A stretch of 64,000 nt of DNA from Bacillota bacterium (GCA_023390115.1 JAEWDM010000011.1:35999-99998), one strand, 5' to 3'; positions 18,139-27,858 are shown, counted from the first letter of the stretch. Notes: generated by a model from the letters alone, not told the origin. Translations and numbers: made by a program.

Positions 18139-19197
18139 ATGATACCACTTGCGAAAAATATTAAAAGGTATTTTTCATTTAAAGAGATGATGGTTGTACT
18201 AATTGCGGTTATAATATCCGTATCCGCCGGAGTGGGAGTTTTTTTAAACTTAAAAAAGGAAGTTTCAATTAATGTGGATGGCAAGGCCACGTTATTAAAA
18301 ACAATGAAAAATACCGTAAGAGAAGTGTTGGAACAAAGTGGAACAGAGCTTGGGAGCGACGATTATATTAATTTGCCGCTTGACGCAAAGCTACAGAAGA
18401 TGAAAAGAAATGAAATATACATAAAGAGAGCAGTACCGGTTTATGTGACTGTTGACGGCGGGCAGAAGAAGATAATGGCTTATGAGGGCACACTTGGGGA
18501 GGTTCTTGCCAAAAACTCTATAGGCTTATCCGATAAGGATAAGCTGATGGGCGCAGAGCTTGACACTGAAATATCAAAGGATTTGAGTGTGCGCATAGTC
18601 AGGGTCCGGGAGGAAATGGTTACTGAAAATGTTGCTGTTCCGTACAAGGTAGTAACCAAGAATAACGATCGCATAGACAAGGGCAAGCAGTTGGTAGTAC
18701 AGAATGGCAAGGAGGGCGTAAGAGAAAAGCTTTTCAAGGTGATTATGGAGGATGGAAAGCAGGTAGTAAAGGAGCTTGTAAAGGACAGCATTGCTGTTGC
18801 ACCGGTGAATAAAATTATAGAAAATGGTACGGTGCTCAACTTTAAGACGTCAAGGGGAGAGGTCGTGCGCTATAAAAAACAGATAACAATGAAGGCAACG
18901 GCTTATACAGCTTCCTATTCCGACACCGGAAAGAATCCCGGAGATGCAGGTTTTGGAATAACATATACGGGAAGAAAGGTTAAAAAAGGAATTGTTGCTG
19001 TGGACCCCAAGGTTATACCCTTAGGTACCAGGCTGTACATTGAAGGAGTCGGGCAGACTGCCGACTATGGCTTTGCCGTGGCTGCCGACATAGGCGGTGC
19101 CGTAAAGGGAAACATAATAGACCTTTATTTTGAAAGCAGTGAGGATGTCCGTAAGTGGGGACGTAAGACTGTAAAGGTATATGTGCTTACAAGCTGA
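18139..19197 (+). CDS. yabE: YabE-like G5/3D-domain cell-wall protein
   Basis: Secreted wall protein of the resuscitation-promoting (Sps/YabE) type, 352 residues. An N-terminal membrane helix (about 18-37) is followed by DUF348 ubiquitin-like repeats, a G5 domain (about 155-225) and a C-terminal 3D domain with the catalytic-type aspartates (MKATAYTASYSD..., VDPKVIPLGT, ADIGGAVKG). The 3D domain resembles lytic transglycosylase MltA. AGGAGG 7 bases before ATG 18139 sets the start. In Bacillus rnmV lies between yabE and ksgA; here it is absent. Confidence 0.9.
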   Translation: MIPLAKNIKRYFSFKEMMVVLIAVIISVSAGVGVFLNLKKEVSINVDGKATLLKTMKNTVREVLEQSGTELGSDDYINLPLDAKLQKMKRNEIYIKRAVPVYVTVDGGQKKIMAYEGTLGEVLAKNSIGLSDKDKLMGAELDTEISKDLSVRIVRVREEMVTENVAVPYKVVTKNNDRIDKGKQLVVQNGKEGVREKLFKVIMEDGKQVVKELVKDSIAVAPVNKIIENGTVLNFKTSRGEVVRYKKQITMKATAYTASYSDTGKNPGDAGFGITYTGRKVKKGIVAVDPKVIPLGTRLYIEGVGQTADYGFAVAADIGGAVKGNIIDLYFESSEDVRKWGRKTVKVYVLTS

Positions 19198-19329
19198 TAT
19201 AAGGAGAGAAGCAAATTCAGTGTGAATTTGGGCTTGCTTTAAGGCAGGCATTTATAAGGGACTTTAATCTTGGCCGGAATATTGTATTCCGGCTAATTGT
19301 TTTGAAAATGACATGTGAGAGGCGCATTT

Positions 19330-20199
19330 ATGGATAATATAAAAGGCATCATAAGAAAAAACAATATAAGGCTTACAAAAGCTCTGGGACAAAACTTTCT
19401 TAATGATGAAAGCATAGTTAACAGGATAGTGGACGCTGCCGATGTGGGGAAAGAGGACTTAGTAATTGAAATAGGCCCGGGAATAGGCAGCATGACCCAT
19501 GAGCTGTGCAAAAGGTCGGGAGAGGTTTTTGCAGTAGAGATAGATGCGCGGCTCATACCTGTGCTGGCGCAAAATTTGCGGGAATTTTCCAATATCCACA
19601 TAATAAATAATGATATTCTTAAGCTGGATTTCAAGAGGGATATAATAGGCTTGCGGAAGTCGGAATTTAAGCCGGGGGCCGTTAAGGTTGCGGCCAATCT
19701 GCCTTACTATATAACCACTCCCATAATAATGAAGCTTTTGGAAGAGAATCCGGGGATAGATGTTATGGTATTCATGGTGCAAAAGGAGGTGGCGGAGAGA
19801 ATGACCGCCGCTCCGGGAGGAAAGGATTATGGGGCATTATCTCTAGCAGTTCGGTACTATTCCCATCCGACATCTGTTTTTGACGTTCCGCCTCACTGCT
19901 TTATACCCCAGCCCGGGGTTTATTCAACTGTAATCAGGCTGGATATTTTTAAGACTCCTCCCGTTACGGTAAAGAGTAAGGAGCTGTTTTTCAAAATAGT
20001 TAAGGCTGCTTTTGGGCAGAGAAGGAAGACACTTTTAAATGCTCTGAGCAACTCGGGGTGCCTTGCACAGGACAAGCAAGCCATCAGGGAGGTATTGGAG
20101 GGTACGGGCATAGGGGAAAGCTGCCGGGGGGAGACCCTCGGTATAAAACAGTTTGCACAATTATCAAACGCTTTTTTTGAAAAAGGCAACTTATTATAA
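19330..20199 (+). CDS. rsmA: 16S rRNA dimethyladenosine transferase
   Basis: KsgA/RsmA dimethylates A1518 and A1519 of 16S rRNA late in 30S assembly. Motifs: LGQNFLND near residue 22, SAM motif EIGPGIGSMT, EIDARL, and the catalytic NLPYYITTPI; the C-terminal helical domain is complete (289 residues). ATG 19330 preceded by GAGAGG is chosen over GTG 19315. A hairpin terminator follows. Confidence 0.95.
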   Translation: MDNIKGIIRKNNIRLTKALGQNFLNDESIVNRIVDAADVGKEDLVIEIGPGIGSMTHELCKRSGEVFAVEIDARLIPVLAQNLREFSNIHIINNDILKLDFKRDIIGLRKSEFKPGAVKVAANLPYYITTPIIMKLLEENPGIDVMVFMVQKEVAERMTAAPGGKDYGALSLAVRYYSHPTSVFDVPPHCFIPQPGVYSTVIRLDIFKTPPVTVKSKELFFKIVKAAFGQRRKTLLNALSNSGCLAQDKQAIREVLEGTGIGESCRGETLGIKQFAQLSNAFFEKGNLL

Positions 20200-20212
20200 A
20201 AATAAAATAAAA

Positions 20213-20258
20213 AAACCGCCTTGCGTAGACCGGGACGGTTTTTTTTTTCGTCCCTGCC
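20213..20258 (+). terminator. terminator after rsmA
   Basis: An A-tract and CCGCC arm pair with GGACGG plus a long T run (about 20239-20248); one bulged A. Typical intrinsic terminator. Confidence 0.8.
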
Positions 20259-20306
20259 ACATATATATTTAATGATAGTGATTGTGGTATGAAGGGGTGT
20301 GAATTT

Positions 20307-21545
20307 GTGGGGCAAGCAAATAGATTCTATAAAAACTTTTTAATATTTGCTAATGAGGATGACGGCTTTTCTTCCTCCGGGGCTCCGTCAGGGTATGCTA
20401 AAATTGTGGTCAGAGACGGAAAAGCAGTAATTGACTTAAATGTTCAGAACCTTAAAGAGAATCCTGACAAGCTTACATACAGATTGTATATTATGAAAAA
20501 TGACCAAAGCAGCTTTCTGAGCGTTTGCATGGGAGCTATACCTGTACAAAAAAACAAAGGGATTGTGCAATGGGAATTTGACGCCGATAACGTGGGAAGT
20601 ACGGGTGTGCCGATAGAGGGATTTAATGCTGCCGCGGTACAGGCTCAGGAGGGCAGCGGGGAGAATGTAATATTTAAGTATCCCTTATCCTCGTGCAAAA
20701 ACAGCGATGCGTCATGGAAAAAGCTGTTGAATGAAGCTTCAAGCGCGATAAAGGAGGAAGCAAAGCAGTGCGCGCATAATGGCGGCGATGACAGCGCGGA
20801 GCAAAGGGAGGCGGGACATAGCGGCAGCTTTGTAGAGCAACAGGAAATTGACGATAATAAAGCCGGGACGGAGGAACGGAATATTACAGCAGTTGAGTAT
20901 GAGCAAAGCATATGCCTGGGTATAAGCGGGGCTGTGAGCGAAGATTGCGAAATAAATTGTGAGGGGCAGACCGAAATACTTGAAAATCCATGCTGCTGTG
21001 AAGGCGATGCTGCCGGAAGCAGGCCCGAAGAGCTGAAGAAGGAGGAATGCGAGTCTCATAAGGCTTTCGGGGACTGTATTGCGGCAAATGCTTCTTCACC
21101 GCATGTGTCCGGCAATACGGGGGATTTAAAAATACCGTTCCCCGATATGGGAATACTGAGGAGCAATTTTAACGGCAGCTTTGAGCCATACGACCCGTTC
21201 GGAAGCAACAGGAAGGATTACAAGTGGTGGAAGGTGAACAATCCTGCACAGCTTAGCAATATCTTTCATCAAAGCAGTATAAAGGCACCCTTTTTCTTTA
21301 ATCCTCTGGTAATGATGGCTCATTATAAATACAGGTATCTTATAGTCGGTATATATGAAGACAAAACAAAAAAGAGGGATTATATGGTTTGCGGAATTCC
21401 CGGTGTTTACGGTGTAGATGATAAGCCGTTCGGGGACTTGTGCAGATGGGTCCAGATAGAGGGCAACAAGCCCAGATATGGGGCATTTGGATATTGGCTT
21501 ATATATATTGAGCCGGATACGGGAAAGATTCTGGAATTTAAATAA
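20307..21545 (+). CDS. hypothetical protein with two conserved blocks joined by an acidic linker
   Basis: About 412 residues, function unknown. A compact N-terminal beta-rich domain (about 1-125, containing FANEDDG and YRLYI) is joined by a long acidic, low-complexity linker (about 145-270) to a C-terminal domain of about 130 residues rich in Trp and Tyr (YKWWKVN, FGYWLIYI). I recall similar clostridial proteins without assigned role. No signal peptide or membrane helix. GTG 20307 is preferred because AAGGGGTG sits 7 bases upstream; ATG 20289 is possible. Confidence 0.6.
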   Translation: MGQANRFYKNFLIFANEDDGFSSSGAPSGYAKIVVRDGKAVIDLNVQNLKENPDKLTYRLYIMKNDQSSFLSVCMGAIPVQKNKGIVQWEFDADNVGSTGVPIEGFNAAAVQAQEGSGENVIFKYPLSSCKNSDASWKKLLNEASSAIKEEAKQCAHNGGDDSAEQREAGHSGSFVEQQEIDDNKAGTEERNITAVEYEQSICLGISGAVSEDCEINCEGQTEILENPCCCEGDAAGSRPEELKKEECESHKAFGDCIAANASSPHVSGNTGDLKIPFPDMGILRSNFNGSFEPYDPFGSNRKDYKWWKVNNPAQLSNIFHQSSIKAPFFFNPLVMMAHYKYRYLIVGIYEDKTKKRDYMVCGIPGVYGVDDKPFGDLCRWVQIEGNKPRYGAFGYWLIYIEPDTGKILEFK

Positions 21546-21854
21546 ATCAAAGAGGGCGGTTTGTATGGCTTATGACTGAACGGAAATATTGCAAGCCTGC
21601 AAGCCGCCCGTCCATAGCTCCTGTTTCATGCCCGAATAGACATACATATAAAATTTGTCGCATTTTTTTGCTGCTTCTGCTATAATTGTTTTAAGTTTAT
21701 TGAATTCGGATAACTTCAAATATGTGCTGTATATCTATAATTAAATTTCTGTGCAGTTTTTCAATCATCTTAATTAAGCCAAAAATGGTTTACAAACAGC
21801 TTTTTTCTTTAAAATAAGCCTGGCAAATATGTATAACAGGGGGAGGATGGGATA
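21546..21854. other. intergenic region with inverted repeat
   Basis: Holds a 10-bp inverted repeat (GGGCGG-type arms near 21555 and 21600) with a roughly 35-base loop and no T-run, then AT-rich sequence. No gene is supported. Confidence 0.4.
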
Positions 21855-22232
21855 GTGAACAAAAGAAAAATGGCAAGGAATAAGATAATATTAATTTCGT
21901 TGTTAATTATATTTCAACTGCTGTTTGGTGCGTTTACTGTTAATACACATTTAGACAGCAGTACGGATAAACTTTCAGACTCCCTGTTAAAATCTGCTTA
22001 TCATATTGAAAAGATATTTTTAATGGGCAACTTTAGAAAGGACCAATCTAATTACATATCTTTTAATACGTATGAGCCTTTAACATATTATATGTATATT
22101 TCTGATGCTTATGAAAACAATAATCTCTATTATAAAAAGCTTTTTGATTATAAAAGCGAAGTGAAAAAAGCCGTACACCATCATTTCCATGGGAGCAAAT
22201 ATAAACGATTCCCGGTACTTAGTACAACGTAA
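21855..22232 (+). CDS. small membrane-anchored protein of unknown function
   Basis: A 125-residue protein with a basic N-terminus (NKRKMARNK) and one hydrophobic helix (about 11-29), then a polar Asn/Tyr/Lys-rich extracytoplasmic region. It starts at GTG 21855 behind GGGGGAGG. No domain is recognised. The stretch between it and the next gene (22233-22494) shows nothing clear. Confidence 0.5.
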   Translation: MNKRKMARNKIILISLLIIFQLLFGAFTVNTHLDSSTDKLSDSLLKSAYHIEKIFLMGNFRKDQSNYISFNTYEPLTYYMYISDAYENNNLYYKKLFDYKSEVKKAVHHHFHGSKYKRFPVLSTT

Positions 22233-22494
22233 TCAGAATAGCTACGCCTGACTGCTATAGTATAAGGAAAATCAGGACGAATACTTGCGAGCAGGTATTT
22301 AAAATATGTTGCTTTATTCAGATAGTGCGGGTATTAGTATGTTAATCTTGTAATACTGATTCATACCTGCTTATTGATTCAGTTATTGCCATCAGGAGAT
22401 GAATTCAGAAAAAATAGAATTATATAATCTGTGCTGTATCAGCCGGAATTTTATGATAACGCTGTCCATATTCATGCATGAAGGAGAAATAATT

Positions 22495-23136
22495 ATGGAA
22501 AATAAAGCCTATACGGTTTCTTTAACGAAAAACCCTATAATATCTATTAGGGTAATACCGGGACATTTTACTACCAGCCATTTTCATATCAGTCATTATC
22601 TTGATGTAAGTAATCTGAAAACTAATGCGGCGGTAGCAAAGGATGTGGCCAGAGAGCTTTCCATTCCTTATCTGACAAACACACTTGTAGATGCCATAGT
22701 GTGTATGGAAGGAACCGAAGTGATTGGCGCATATATGGCGGAAGAGCTTTTGCAGGAAGGAACCTCGATAATAAACAGCGGAAACGAAATTCATGTGTTA
22801 ACGCCAATGAGTAATGTGAGTGGAAAACTGATTTTTAGAAGCAATATACAGGAATTTATTTCCAACCGCAATATTATATTACTGGTTGATACCATATCCA
22901 GTGGGAGAACTATCAGCAGCGCATTGGAGTGCCTTTCCTATTACGGAGGTACATTGGCCGGGATATCAGCTTTATTTAATGCCTGCTCTAAAAAATTCAG
23001 CCAAGATATATATGCTCTGTTCACAGATGAGGATATATCCGGTTACCGTATCTTTAGTCCGGGCGAATGTGAAATGTGCAAAGAAGGTCATAAGCTTGAT
23101 GCCATTCTCACCAGTGAGGGTTATACGAAAATATAG
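22495..23136 (+). CDS. orotate phosphoribosyltransferase-like protein
   Basis: PRTase-fold protein of 213 residues. The PRPP loop appears as LLVDTISSGRTISS, a variant in which the second acidic residue of the usual VDD is Thr. A C-terminal CEMCKEG pair of cysteines is unusual for orotate PRT and may bind metal. GGAGAAAT upstream fixes ATG 22495. It lies 25 bases before a Na+-decarboxylase beta-subunit gene, so the two may be one transcript. Substrate unknown; a regulatory (PyrR-like) or salvage role is possible. Confidence 0.7.
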   Translation: MENKAYTVSLTKNPIISIRVIPGHFTTSHFHISHYLDVSNLKTNAAVAKDVARELSIPYLTNTLVDAIVCMEGTEVIGAYMAEELLQEGTSIINSGNEIHVLTPMSNVSGKLIFRSNIQEFISNRNIILLVDTISSGRTISSALECLSYYGGTLAGISALFNACSKKFSQDIYALFTDEDISGYRIFSPGECEMCKEGHKLDAILTSEGYTKI

Positions 23137-23161
23137 GATAAATGTTAAGGAGTTGAATAAG

Positions 23162-24313
23162 ATGATGTTTTTAAATAAATTTGCTTCCGGCCTCAGTATT
23201 ACGCAAATGACAGTATCACAGGGAATTATGATATTGATTGCTTTAGTGCTTGCTTACCTGGCTATAGTAAAAAAATATGAACCTCTGCTGCTTTTGCCTT
23301 TGGCTTTTGGCATGATGATTGCAAATATCCCTCTGTCTGCTCTTTCTGCGCACGATGAAGGGGGGCTGGTATATTATTTGTACAAAGGGATTGAATTAGG
23401 TATTTATCCCCCGATGATTTTCTTATGTATTGGCGCCATGACGGATTTTGGTCCCCTGATAGCTTCTCCCAGAAGTGCGTTAATCGGCCTGGGAGGACAG
23501 CTTGGCATTTTTGCCGCTATGGGAGGAGCACTTTTGATAGGGCAGGGTATAGCCAATATTATTCCCGGGTTTGAGCCATTCAGTCTTAAAGAGGCTGCTG
23601 CCATAGGAATTATCGGAAGCTCGGACGGACCGACTTCTATTTATACGGCGGGCACGCTGGCACCTAATTTACTGCCGACTATTACTATTGCGGCCTATTC
23701 GTACATGGCTCTGGTTCCGCTCATCCAGCCGCCTATTATGAGGGCTCTTACCACAGAAAAAGAGCGGGTTGTTGAGATGAAGGAATCCAGAAGGGTAACA
23801 CGCAAGCAGAAAATTATTTTTTCATTTGCAATAACTATTGCTACATTGCTTCTGGTTCCGGCGGCAGGCACTCTGATAGCCATGCTGATGCTGGGAAACC
23901 TGATTAGAGAAAGCGGCGCAACAGAAAGGTATGTTCGTACTCTGCAAAACGATTTGTTGAACATATTAACCTTGCTCATTGGTGTTTCCATAGGAGCGAC
24001 AGCCACTGCCGAACGGATTTTGAACCCTAAAACGCTTGTGGTCATTTGCCTGGGATTGCTTGCTTTTGCATTTGGTACTATTGGAGGCGTCCTTATAGCC
24101 AAGCTTTTGTGTAAAATAACCGGAGGAAAAGTAAATCCGCTGATTGGGAATTCCGGCGTATCTGCTATGCCCATGGCGGCACGTGTCTCTCAAAAGCTCG
24201 GGCAGGAATACAATCCACATAATCATCTTTTAATGCATGCCATGGGGCCTATAGTTTCAAGCACCATTGGTTCTGCATTAATAGCAGGAATCTTCATTTC
24301 CTTGTTTGGTTAG
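23162..24313 (+). CDS. oadB: sodium ion-translocating decarboxylase beta subunit
   Basis: Integral membrane subunit (383 residues) of the oxaloacetate/methylmalonyl-CoA/glutaconyl-CoA decarboxylase Na+ pump family, which couples carboxybiotin decarboxylation to Na+ export. Family motifs are clear: IGAMTDFGPL, GIIGSSDGPTSIY with the Na+-site aspartate, and NPLIGNSGVSAMPMAARVSQ near the C-terminus. No alpha (carboxyltransferase), gamma or biotin-carrier gene is nearby; only the PRT-like gene accompanies it. AAGGAG upstream of ATG 23162. A strong terminator follows. Confidence 0.88.
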   Translation: MMFLNKFASGLSITQMTVSQGIMILIALVLAYLAIVKKYEPLLLLPLAFGMMIANIPLSALSAHDEGGLVYYLYKGIELGIYPPMIFLCIGAMTDFGPLIASPRSALIGLGGQLGIFAAMGGALLIGQGIANIIPGFEPFSLKEAAAIGIIGSSDGPTSIYTAGTLAPNLLPTITIAAYSYMALVPLIQPPIMRALTTEKERVVEMKESRRVTRKQKIIFSFAITIATLLLVPAAGTLIAMLMLGNLIRESGATERYVRTLQNDLLNILTLLIGVSIGATATAERILNPKTLVVICLGLLAFAFGTIGGVLIAKLLCKITGGKVNPLIGNSGVSAMPMAARVSQKLGQEYNPHNHLLMHAMGPIVSSTIGSALIAGIFISLFG

Positions 24314-24384
24314 CTAAAAGATTTTTATAGCTGTTAAAGCCTGATGCTTTAAGGCTTGCAGTGTCAAAAAGCACTGGAATTTAT

Positions 24385-24417
24385 GGCGTGGGAGGGGTGC
24401 CTCTCACGCCGTATTTT
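24385..24417 (+). terminator. terminator after oadB
   Basis: An 11-bp GC-rich stem (24385-24395/24400-24410), four-base loop, then a T-rich tail. Confidence 0.88.
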
Positions 24418-24509
24418 TTGATAACCTGTTTTAAATGAGATTAACTGTATCTAAGCGTATATAAAAGATGGTATAATAAATATAAATAAAAGGAAACGAG
24501 GGTAATCAA

Positions 24510-24803
24510 ATGGCAAAAAATGAGGACAAAAAGGATTGGGTTCATCTCACTACCGTACCTAATGATATTGAGTTTGAAATGGTTGCCGGCTTGCTCAAAG
24601 CAAGCAATATCCCTGTTATAAGAGATGTAAGAGGAATAGACGGATTTGCGCAAATTATTCTGGGAGTTCCTATATCGGGGATAGATTTGCTGGTTCCTGA
24701 GGACAAGCTGCAAGAGGCGATGGAAATTCTGAATGCCGATATTGATGAGGAGGATTTTTATGCCGGTGATGATAAGACCGATCCGGAGGGAGACGGGAGC
24801 TAA
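24510..24803 (+). CDS. DUF2007-type putative signal transducing protein
   Basis: A 97-residue protein with the DUF2007 pattern: an early VHLTTVPNDIEFEMVAGLL helix region, a middle GIPISGIDLLVPEDKL strand-helix, and an acidic tail. Function unknown; the family is thought to be ferredoxin-like and linked to signalling. It stands alone with an RBS (AAACGAGG) about 10 bases before ATG 24510. Confidence 0.65.
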   Translation: MAKNEDKKDWVHLTTVPNDIEFEMVAGLLKASNIPVIRDVRGIDGFAQIILGVPISGIDLLVPEDKLQEAMEILNADIDEEDFYAGDDKTDPEGDGS

Positions 24804-24877
24804 GACTTTGCCTTGCTGATACAGGATCGCTCAGGCTCAGAGGCATAGGAGTTTTTTAGTTAATTGAAACACAGCTA

Positions 24878-24906
24878 TTGACATTTTTGTTGTTAAGATA
24901 TATCAT
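24878..24906 (+). promoter_or_regulatory. sigma-A promoter of the DUF1836 gene
   Basis: TTGACA (24878-24883), 17 bases, TATCAT (24901-24906). A short AACGCGTT palindrome lies downstream near 24925. Confidence 0.7.
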
Positions 24907-24976
24907 GGAATTATCATAGAGTGAAACGCGTTATTATATAGATAAAAAGCGTGCAAAACATAGAGGAGGATGTTGC

Positions 24977-25552
24977 GTGAATAAATGTATAGATAAGGGC
25001 TCTTTGCTGGAAATTGCCAATAATATTATTGACAGGGACGATCAAGTGAAAATAGCGACTCTAAGCGATGAGCTGACAATATCTCAGGTTGTTAAATTTT
25101 TTGACAAGCAGGGAAGAAATTTTACCAAGACAATGATTCAAAATTATGTGAGGGTAGGTGTGCTTCCCACTCCTATAGACAAAAGATATTATACTAAAAA
25201 TCATTTAATACTTCTTACTTTGATAGACAACCTTAAGGAAATTTATTCTCTTGAGGATATAAAAAAGGTACTTCAGCCAATACGCAACGACCCCGATATT
25301 TTTGAGGATGATATCATTAAGACTATGGATGTTTACAGGAACTATTTAACCATGAGAAAGGAAGCCCTGGAAAAGTGGAAGGAGTCTCTTCCTCAGATTT
25401 TTGATGATGTTTACAGCCTTGTGTCCCATGATGTTACAAATGAAAAGGAAAAAAATGTTGCAACAGCTTTTATGGTAGCTCTGACTATCATGGCCGAGAC
25501 AGTTGCGATGAAGGATCTTATTAATGAGGTCATGAGGGAATATATAGTTTAG
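24977..25552 (+). CDS. DUF1836 domain protein
   Basis: Clostridial/Bacillus DUF1836 family, 191 residues, with a MerR-like N-terminal helix-turn-helix region (TKTMIQNYVRVGVLPTP, YYTKNHLILLTLID) and a helical C-terminal half. The function is unknown, but the layout suggests a small transcription regulator. Start GTG 24977 follows GAGGAGG. It has its own promoter and a hairpin after the stop. Confidence 0.75.
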   Translation: MNKCIDKGSLLEIANNIIDRDDQVKIATLSDELTISQVVKFFDKQGRNFTKTMIQNYVRVGVLPTPIDKRYYTKNHLILLTLIDNLKEIYSLEDIKKVLQPIRNDPDIFEDDIIKTMDVYRNYLTMRKEALEKWKESLPQIFDDVYSLVSHDVTNEKEKNVATAFMVALTIMAETVAMKDLINEVMREYIV

Positions 25553-25557
25553 AGCAC

Positions 25558-25579
25558 ATGCCGGCTTAAGTCCCGGCAT
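25558..25579 (+). terminator. weak terminator after DUF1836 gene
   Basis: ATGCCGG/CCGGCAT stem (25558-25564/25573-25579) followed by a short T-rich stretch. Confidence 0.5.
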
Positions 25580-25642
25580 AATTTTGACATAACCGTAATA
25601 ATATGAATTTGAGCTGTTAAAAGGCCGAAGGGGGTGTTACAA

Positions 25643-26239
25643 ATGCTTTACCTGTATATAGGCTGCTTTACCTTTGGGGCTGCTTATTCTATCCTTTCAC
25701 TGCTTTTGGGAGGCCACAGTGCGGATCACGGAGGTGTTGATCACGCTCACGGATCGGATTCCGACCTGCCGTCACCTCTTAACCCCATTGTAATAGCCAG
25801 TGCCGTCACTGCCTTTGGAGCAGTGGGGCTTATATCAAAGCTGGCTTTTAAAATGGGAGACTTATTGAGCTCTGTTTTTGCACTCGGCTTTGCAGGTATG
25901 GTGGGTGCTGCCATTTTTTTCGGCATAGTAAAGCTCATGTATGGCTCTCAGTCGGATTCAACCTTCTCACAAAATGATCTTGTCGGAATGGATGCCGAGG
26001 TAACGATACCCATACCTTATAAGGGTATGGGAGAGATAGTCTGCTCAATAAACGGAACAAGATACAATATGGCGGCAAGGGATGCTGAGGGAGGCGAAAT
26101 ACAAAGGGGAGAACCGGTAAAAATAAAAGAAATAGCAGGAAATACTGCAGTAGTTGGCAAAAAAATCACTATAGACAGCTTAGAGGAGTATGACAGAGAA
26201 GAGAGCTGTTTCAATGAAGGGCTAAAATATAAGGATTAA
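25643..26239 (+). CDS. NfeD-like membrane protein (YuaF type)
   Basis: A 198-residue membrane protein with a first helix at the N-terminus, a His/Asp-rich loop (residues about 25-45: HSADHGGVDHAHGSDSD), two further helices, and a C-terminal OB-fold NfeD domain (about 115-185). Such proteins partner flotillins in membrane microdomains, and the flotillin gene follows after 15 bases. GAAGGGGG upstream favours ATG 25643 over GTG 25634. Confidence 0.82.
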   Translation: MLYLYIGCFTFGAAYSILSLLLGGHSADHGGVDHAHGSDSDLPSPLNPIVIASAVTAFGAVGLISKLAFKMGDLLSSVFALGFAGMVGAAIFFGIVKLMYGSQSDSTFSQNDLVGMDAEVTIPIPYKGMGEIVCSINGTRYNMAARDAEGGEIQRGEPVKIKEIAGNTAVVGKKITIDSLEEYDREESCFNEGLKYKD

Positions 26240-26254
26240 GGGGGTAATTTTACT

Positions 26255-27688
26255 ATGAACATGGCGACAGGAATTGCAATTTTTGCCGGGGTCGGCGCGG
26301 TAGTTATACTGTTTATATTGATATCTGTTTTTGTGAGCAGGTATGTCAAGGTGGGGCCTGACGAAGCCTTAATTGTATCTGGAAGAAAAAAGAAGATGAG
26401 CGGCGGACAGGTAGTGGGCTTCAGAATTGTAAGGGGAGGGGCTACCTTTGTATGGCCTGTGCTGGAGACAGCAAAGACTATATCCTTGAGAATTATGCCC
26501 TTGGACGTAAACTCAAGCGCATATACCTCTCAGGGAGTACAGGTTACCGTTGACGGCATAGCGCAGGTGAAAATTGATTCCAGCCATGAGGCTATAGCTA
26601 CGGCGGCAGAGCAGTTCTTAAGCCTCAAGGAGGATGAGATAAAGAGAATAGCGACCCAGACGCTTGAAGGGCATTTGAGATCTATAGTGGGCAATCTTAC
26701 CGTGGAGGAAATAAACCAGAACAGGGATGCATTCGCACAGAAGGTTCAGGAGCTTGCCGCGGGTGATCTTGCCAACATGGGATTGAAAATAATATCCTTT
26801 ACAATACGTGAGATAGCAGATAAGAATGGATACCTTGAGAGCCTGGGTAAGGCGCAGATAGCCAGAGTGCAGAGGGACGCCGTCATAGGCCAGGCCGAAG
26901 CAAAGAGGGATGCGGACATAAAGAGTGCCGAGGCAATGCAGGCAGGTCAGACTGCAAAGTATCTCGCTGAGACAAAAATCGCGGAGTCCAACAGGGACAA
27001 GGAAATGAAGGTAGCGGATTATCAGGCTTCCATAAATGAAAAAAAGGCAGAGGCGGACTTATCCTATGATAAGAAAAAGTATGTTATAGATCAGGAAGTC
27101 CAAAAGGAAGCCATGCAGGTTGAGATTGTTAAAAAGCAGAAGGAAATAGAGCTTCAGGAGCAGGAGGCGTTAAGAAAGGAGAAGGAGCTTGAGGCTATTG
27201 TAAAGAAGCCAGCGGAAGCCAGCAGGTTTAAGACTGAGCTGGATGCCGAGGCCGAGAGGGTCAAGAGGTCTAAGGAGGCCGAGGGACAGTCCTATGCAAT
27301 TAAGGCCGAGGGTATTGCAAGGGCTGAAGCAATAAGAGCGGCAGGACTTGCCGAGGCGGAGATTATTAAGGCAAAGGGTGAGGCGGAAGCGGCCGCAATG
27401 GCAAAAAAAGCTGAGGCCTACAGGATGTTTAATGATGCCGCCATGATTCAAATGGTAATTGAAAAGCTTCCCGACATTGCATCCGCAATTTCACAGCCCT
27501 TGTCGAAAACTGAAAAAATCGTAATGATCGGAGATTCAGGCGCTTCTAAGCTGACAAAGGACATAACAAGCGTTGTTGCGCAGCTTCCTGAGACAGTAAA
27601 AAGCCTTACCGGAATAGACCTGACGGACATAATTAAAAACTATTCGCAGGGAGATAAGCAGGAGGCGGCAAAGATAGAGGCTGAGTAG
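26255..27688 (+). CDS. floT: flotillin (FloT-type)
   Basis: SPFH/PHB-domain scaffold of 477 residues: N-terminal membrane helix (about 6-28), PHB domain (about 30-210), then a long Ala/Glu/Lys-rich coiled coil with repeated EAEA segments (about 215-400). Flotillins organise functional membrane microdomains and membrane fluidity. Pairing with the upstream NfeD gene mirrors Bacillus yuaF-floT. Ends with a strong terminator. Confidence 0.93.
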   Translation: MNMATGIAIFAGVGAVVILFILISVFVSRYVKVGPDEALIVSGRKKKMSGGQVVGFRIVRGGATFVWPVLETAKTISLRIMPLDVNSSAYTSQGVQVTVDGIAQVKIDSSHEAIATAAEQFLSLKEDEIKRIATQTLEGHLRSIVGNLTVEEINQNRDAFAQKVQELAAGDLANMGLKIISFTIREIADKNGYLESLGKAQIARVQRDAVIGQAEAKRDADIKSAEAMQAGQTAKYLAETKIAESNRDKEMKVADYQASINEKKAEADLSYDKKKYVIDQEVQKEAMQVEIVKKQKEIELQEQEALRKEKELEAIVKKPAEASRFKTELDAEAERVKRSKEAEGQSYAIKAEGIARAEAIRAAGLAEAEIIKAKGEAEAAAMAKKAEAYRMFNDAAMIQMVIEKLPDIASAISQPLSKTEKIVMIGDSGASKLTKDITSVVAQLPETVKSLTGIDLTDIIKNYSQGDKQEAAKIEAE

Positions 27689-27716
27689 CCGGTGCGGCAT
27701 ATATGGAAGGTTAAGG

Positions 27717-27747
27717 GGGGCTGTTTTTGAAACAGCCCCTTATTTTT
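27717..27747 (+). terminator. terminator after floT
   Basis: A 10-bp perfect stem (27717-27726/27730-27739), three-base loop, then T6. Confidence 0.9.
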
Positions 27748-27858
27748 TACAAGGCGCAAATATTTTTGCTGAAATATAGAATAATATGGTATGATTATGT
27801 TGTAGCGTATTTTAAGAACAGCATGCAGAGGGCTATGCCTCTAAAGGAGCTGATTTGT

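Noticed and set aside
22886..23161. N-terminal extension of the OadB frame
   Set aside because: It overlaps the PRT-like gene out of frame; AAGGAG and ATG 23162 give the normal family N-terminus.
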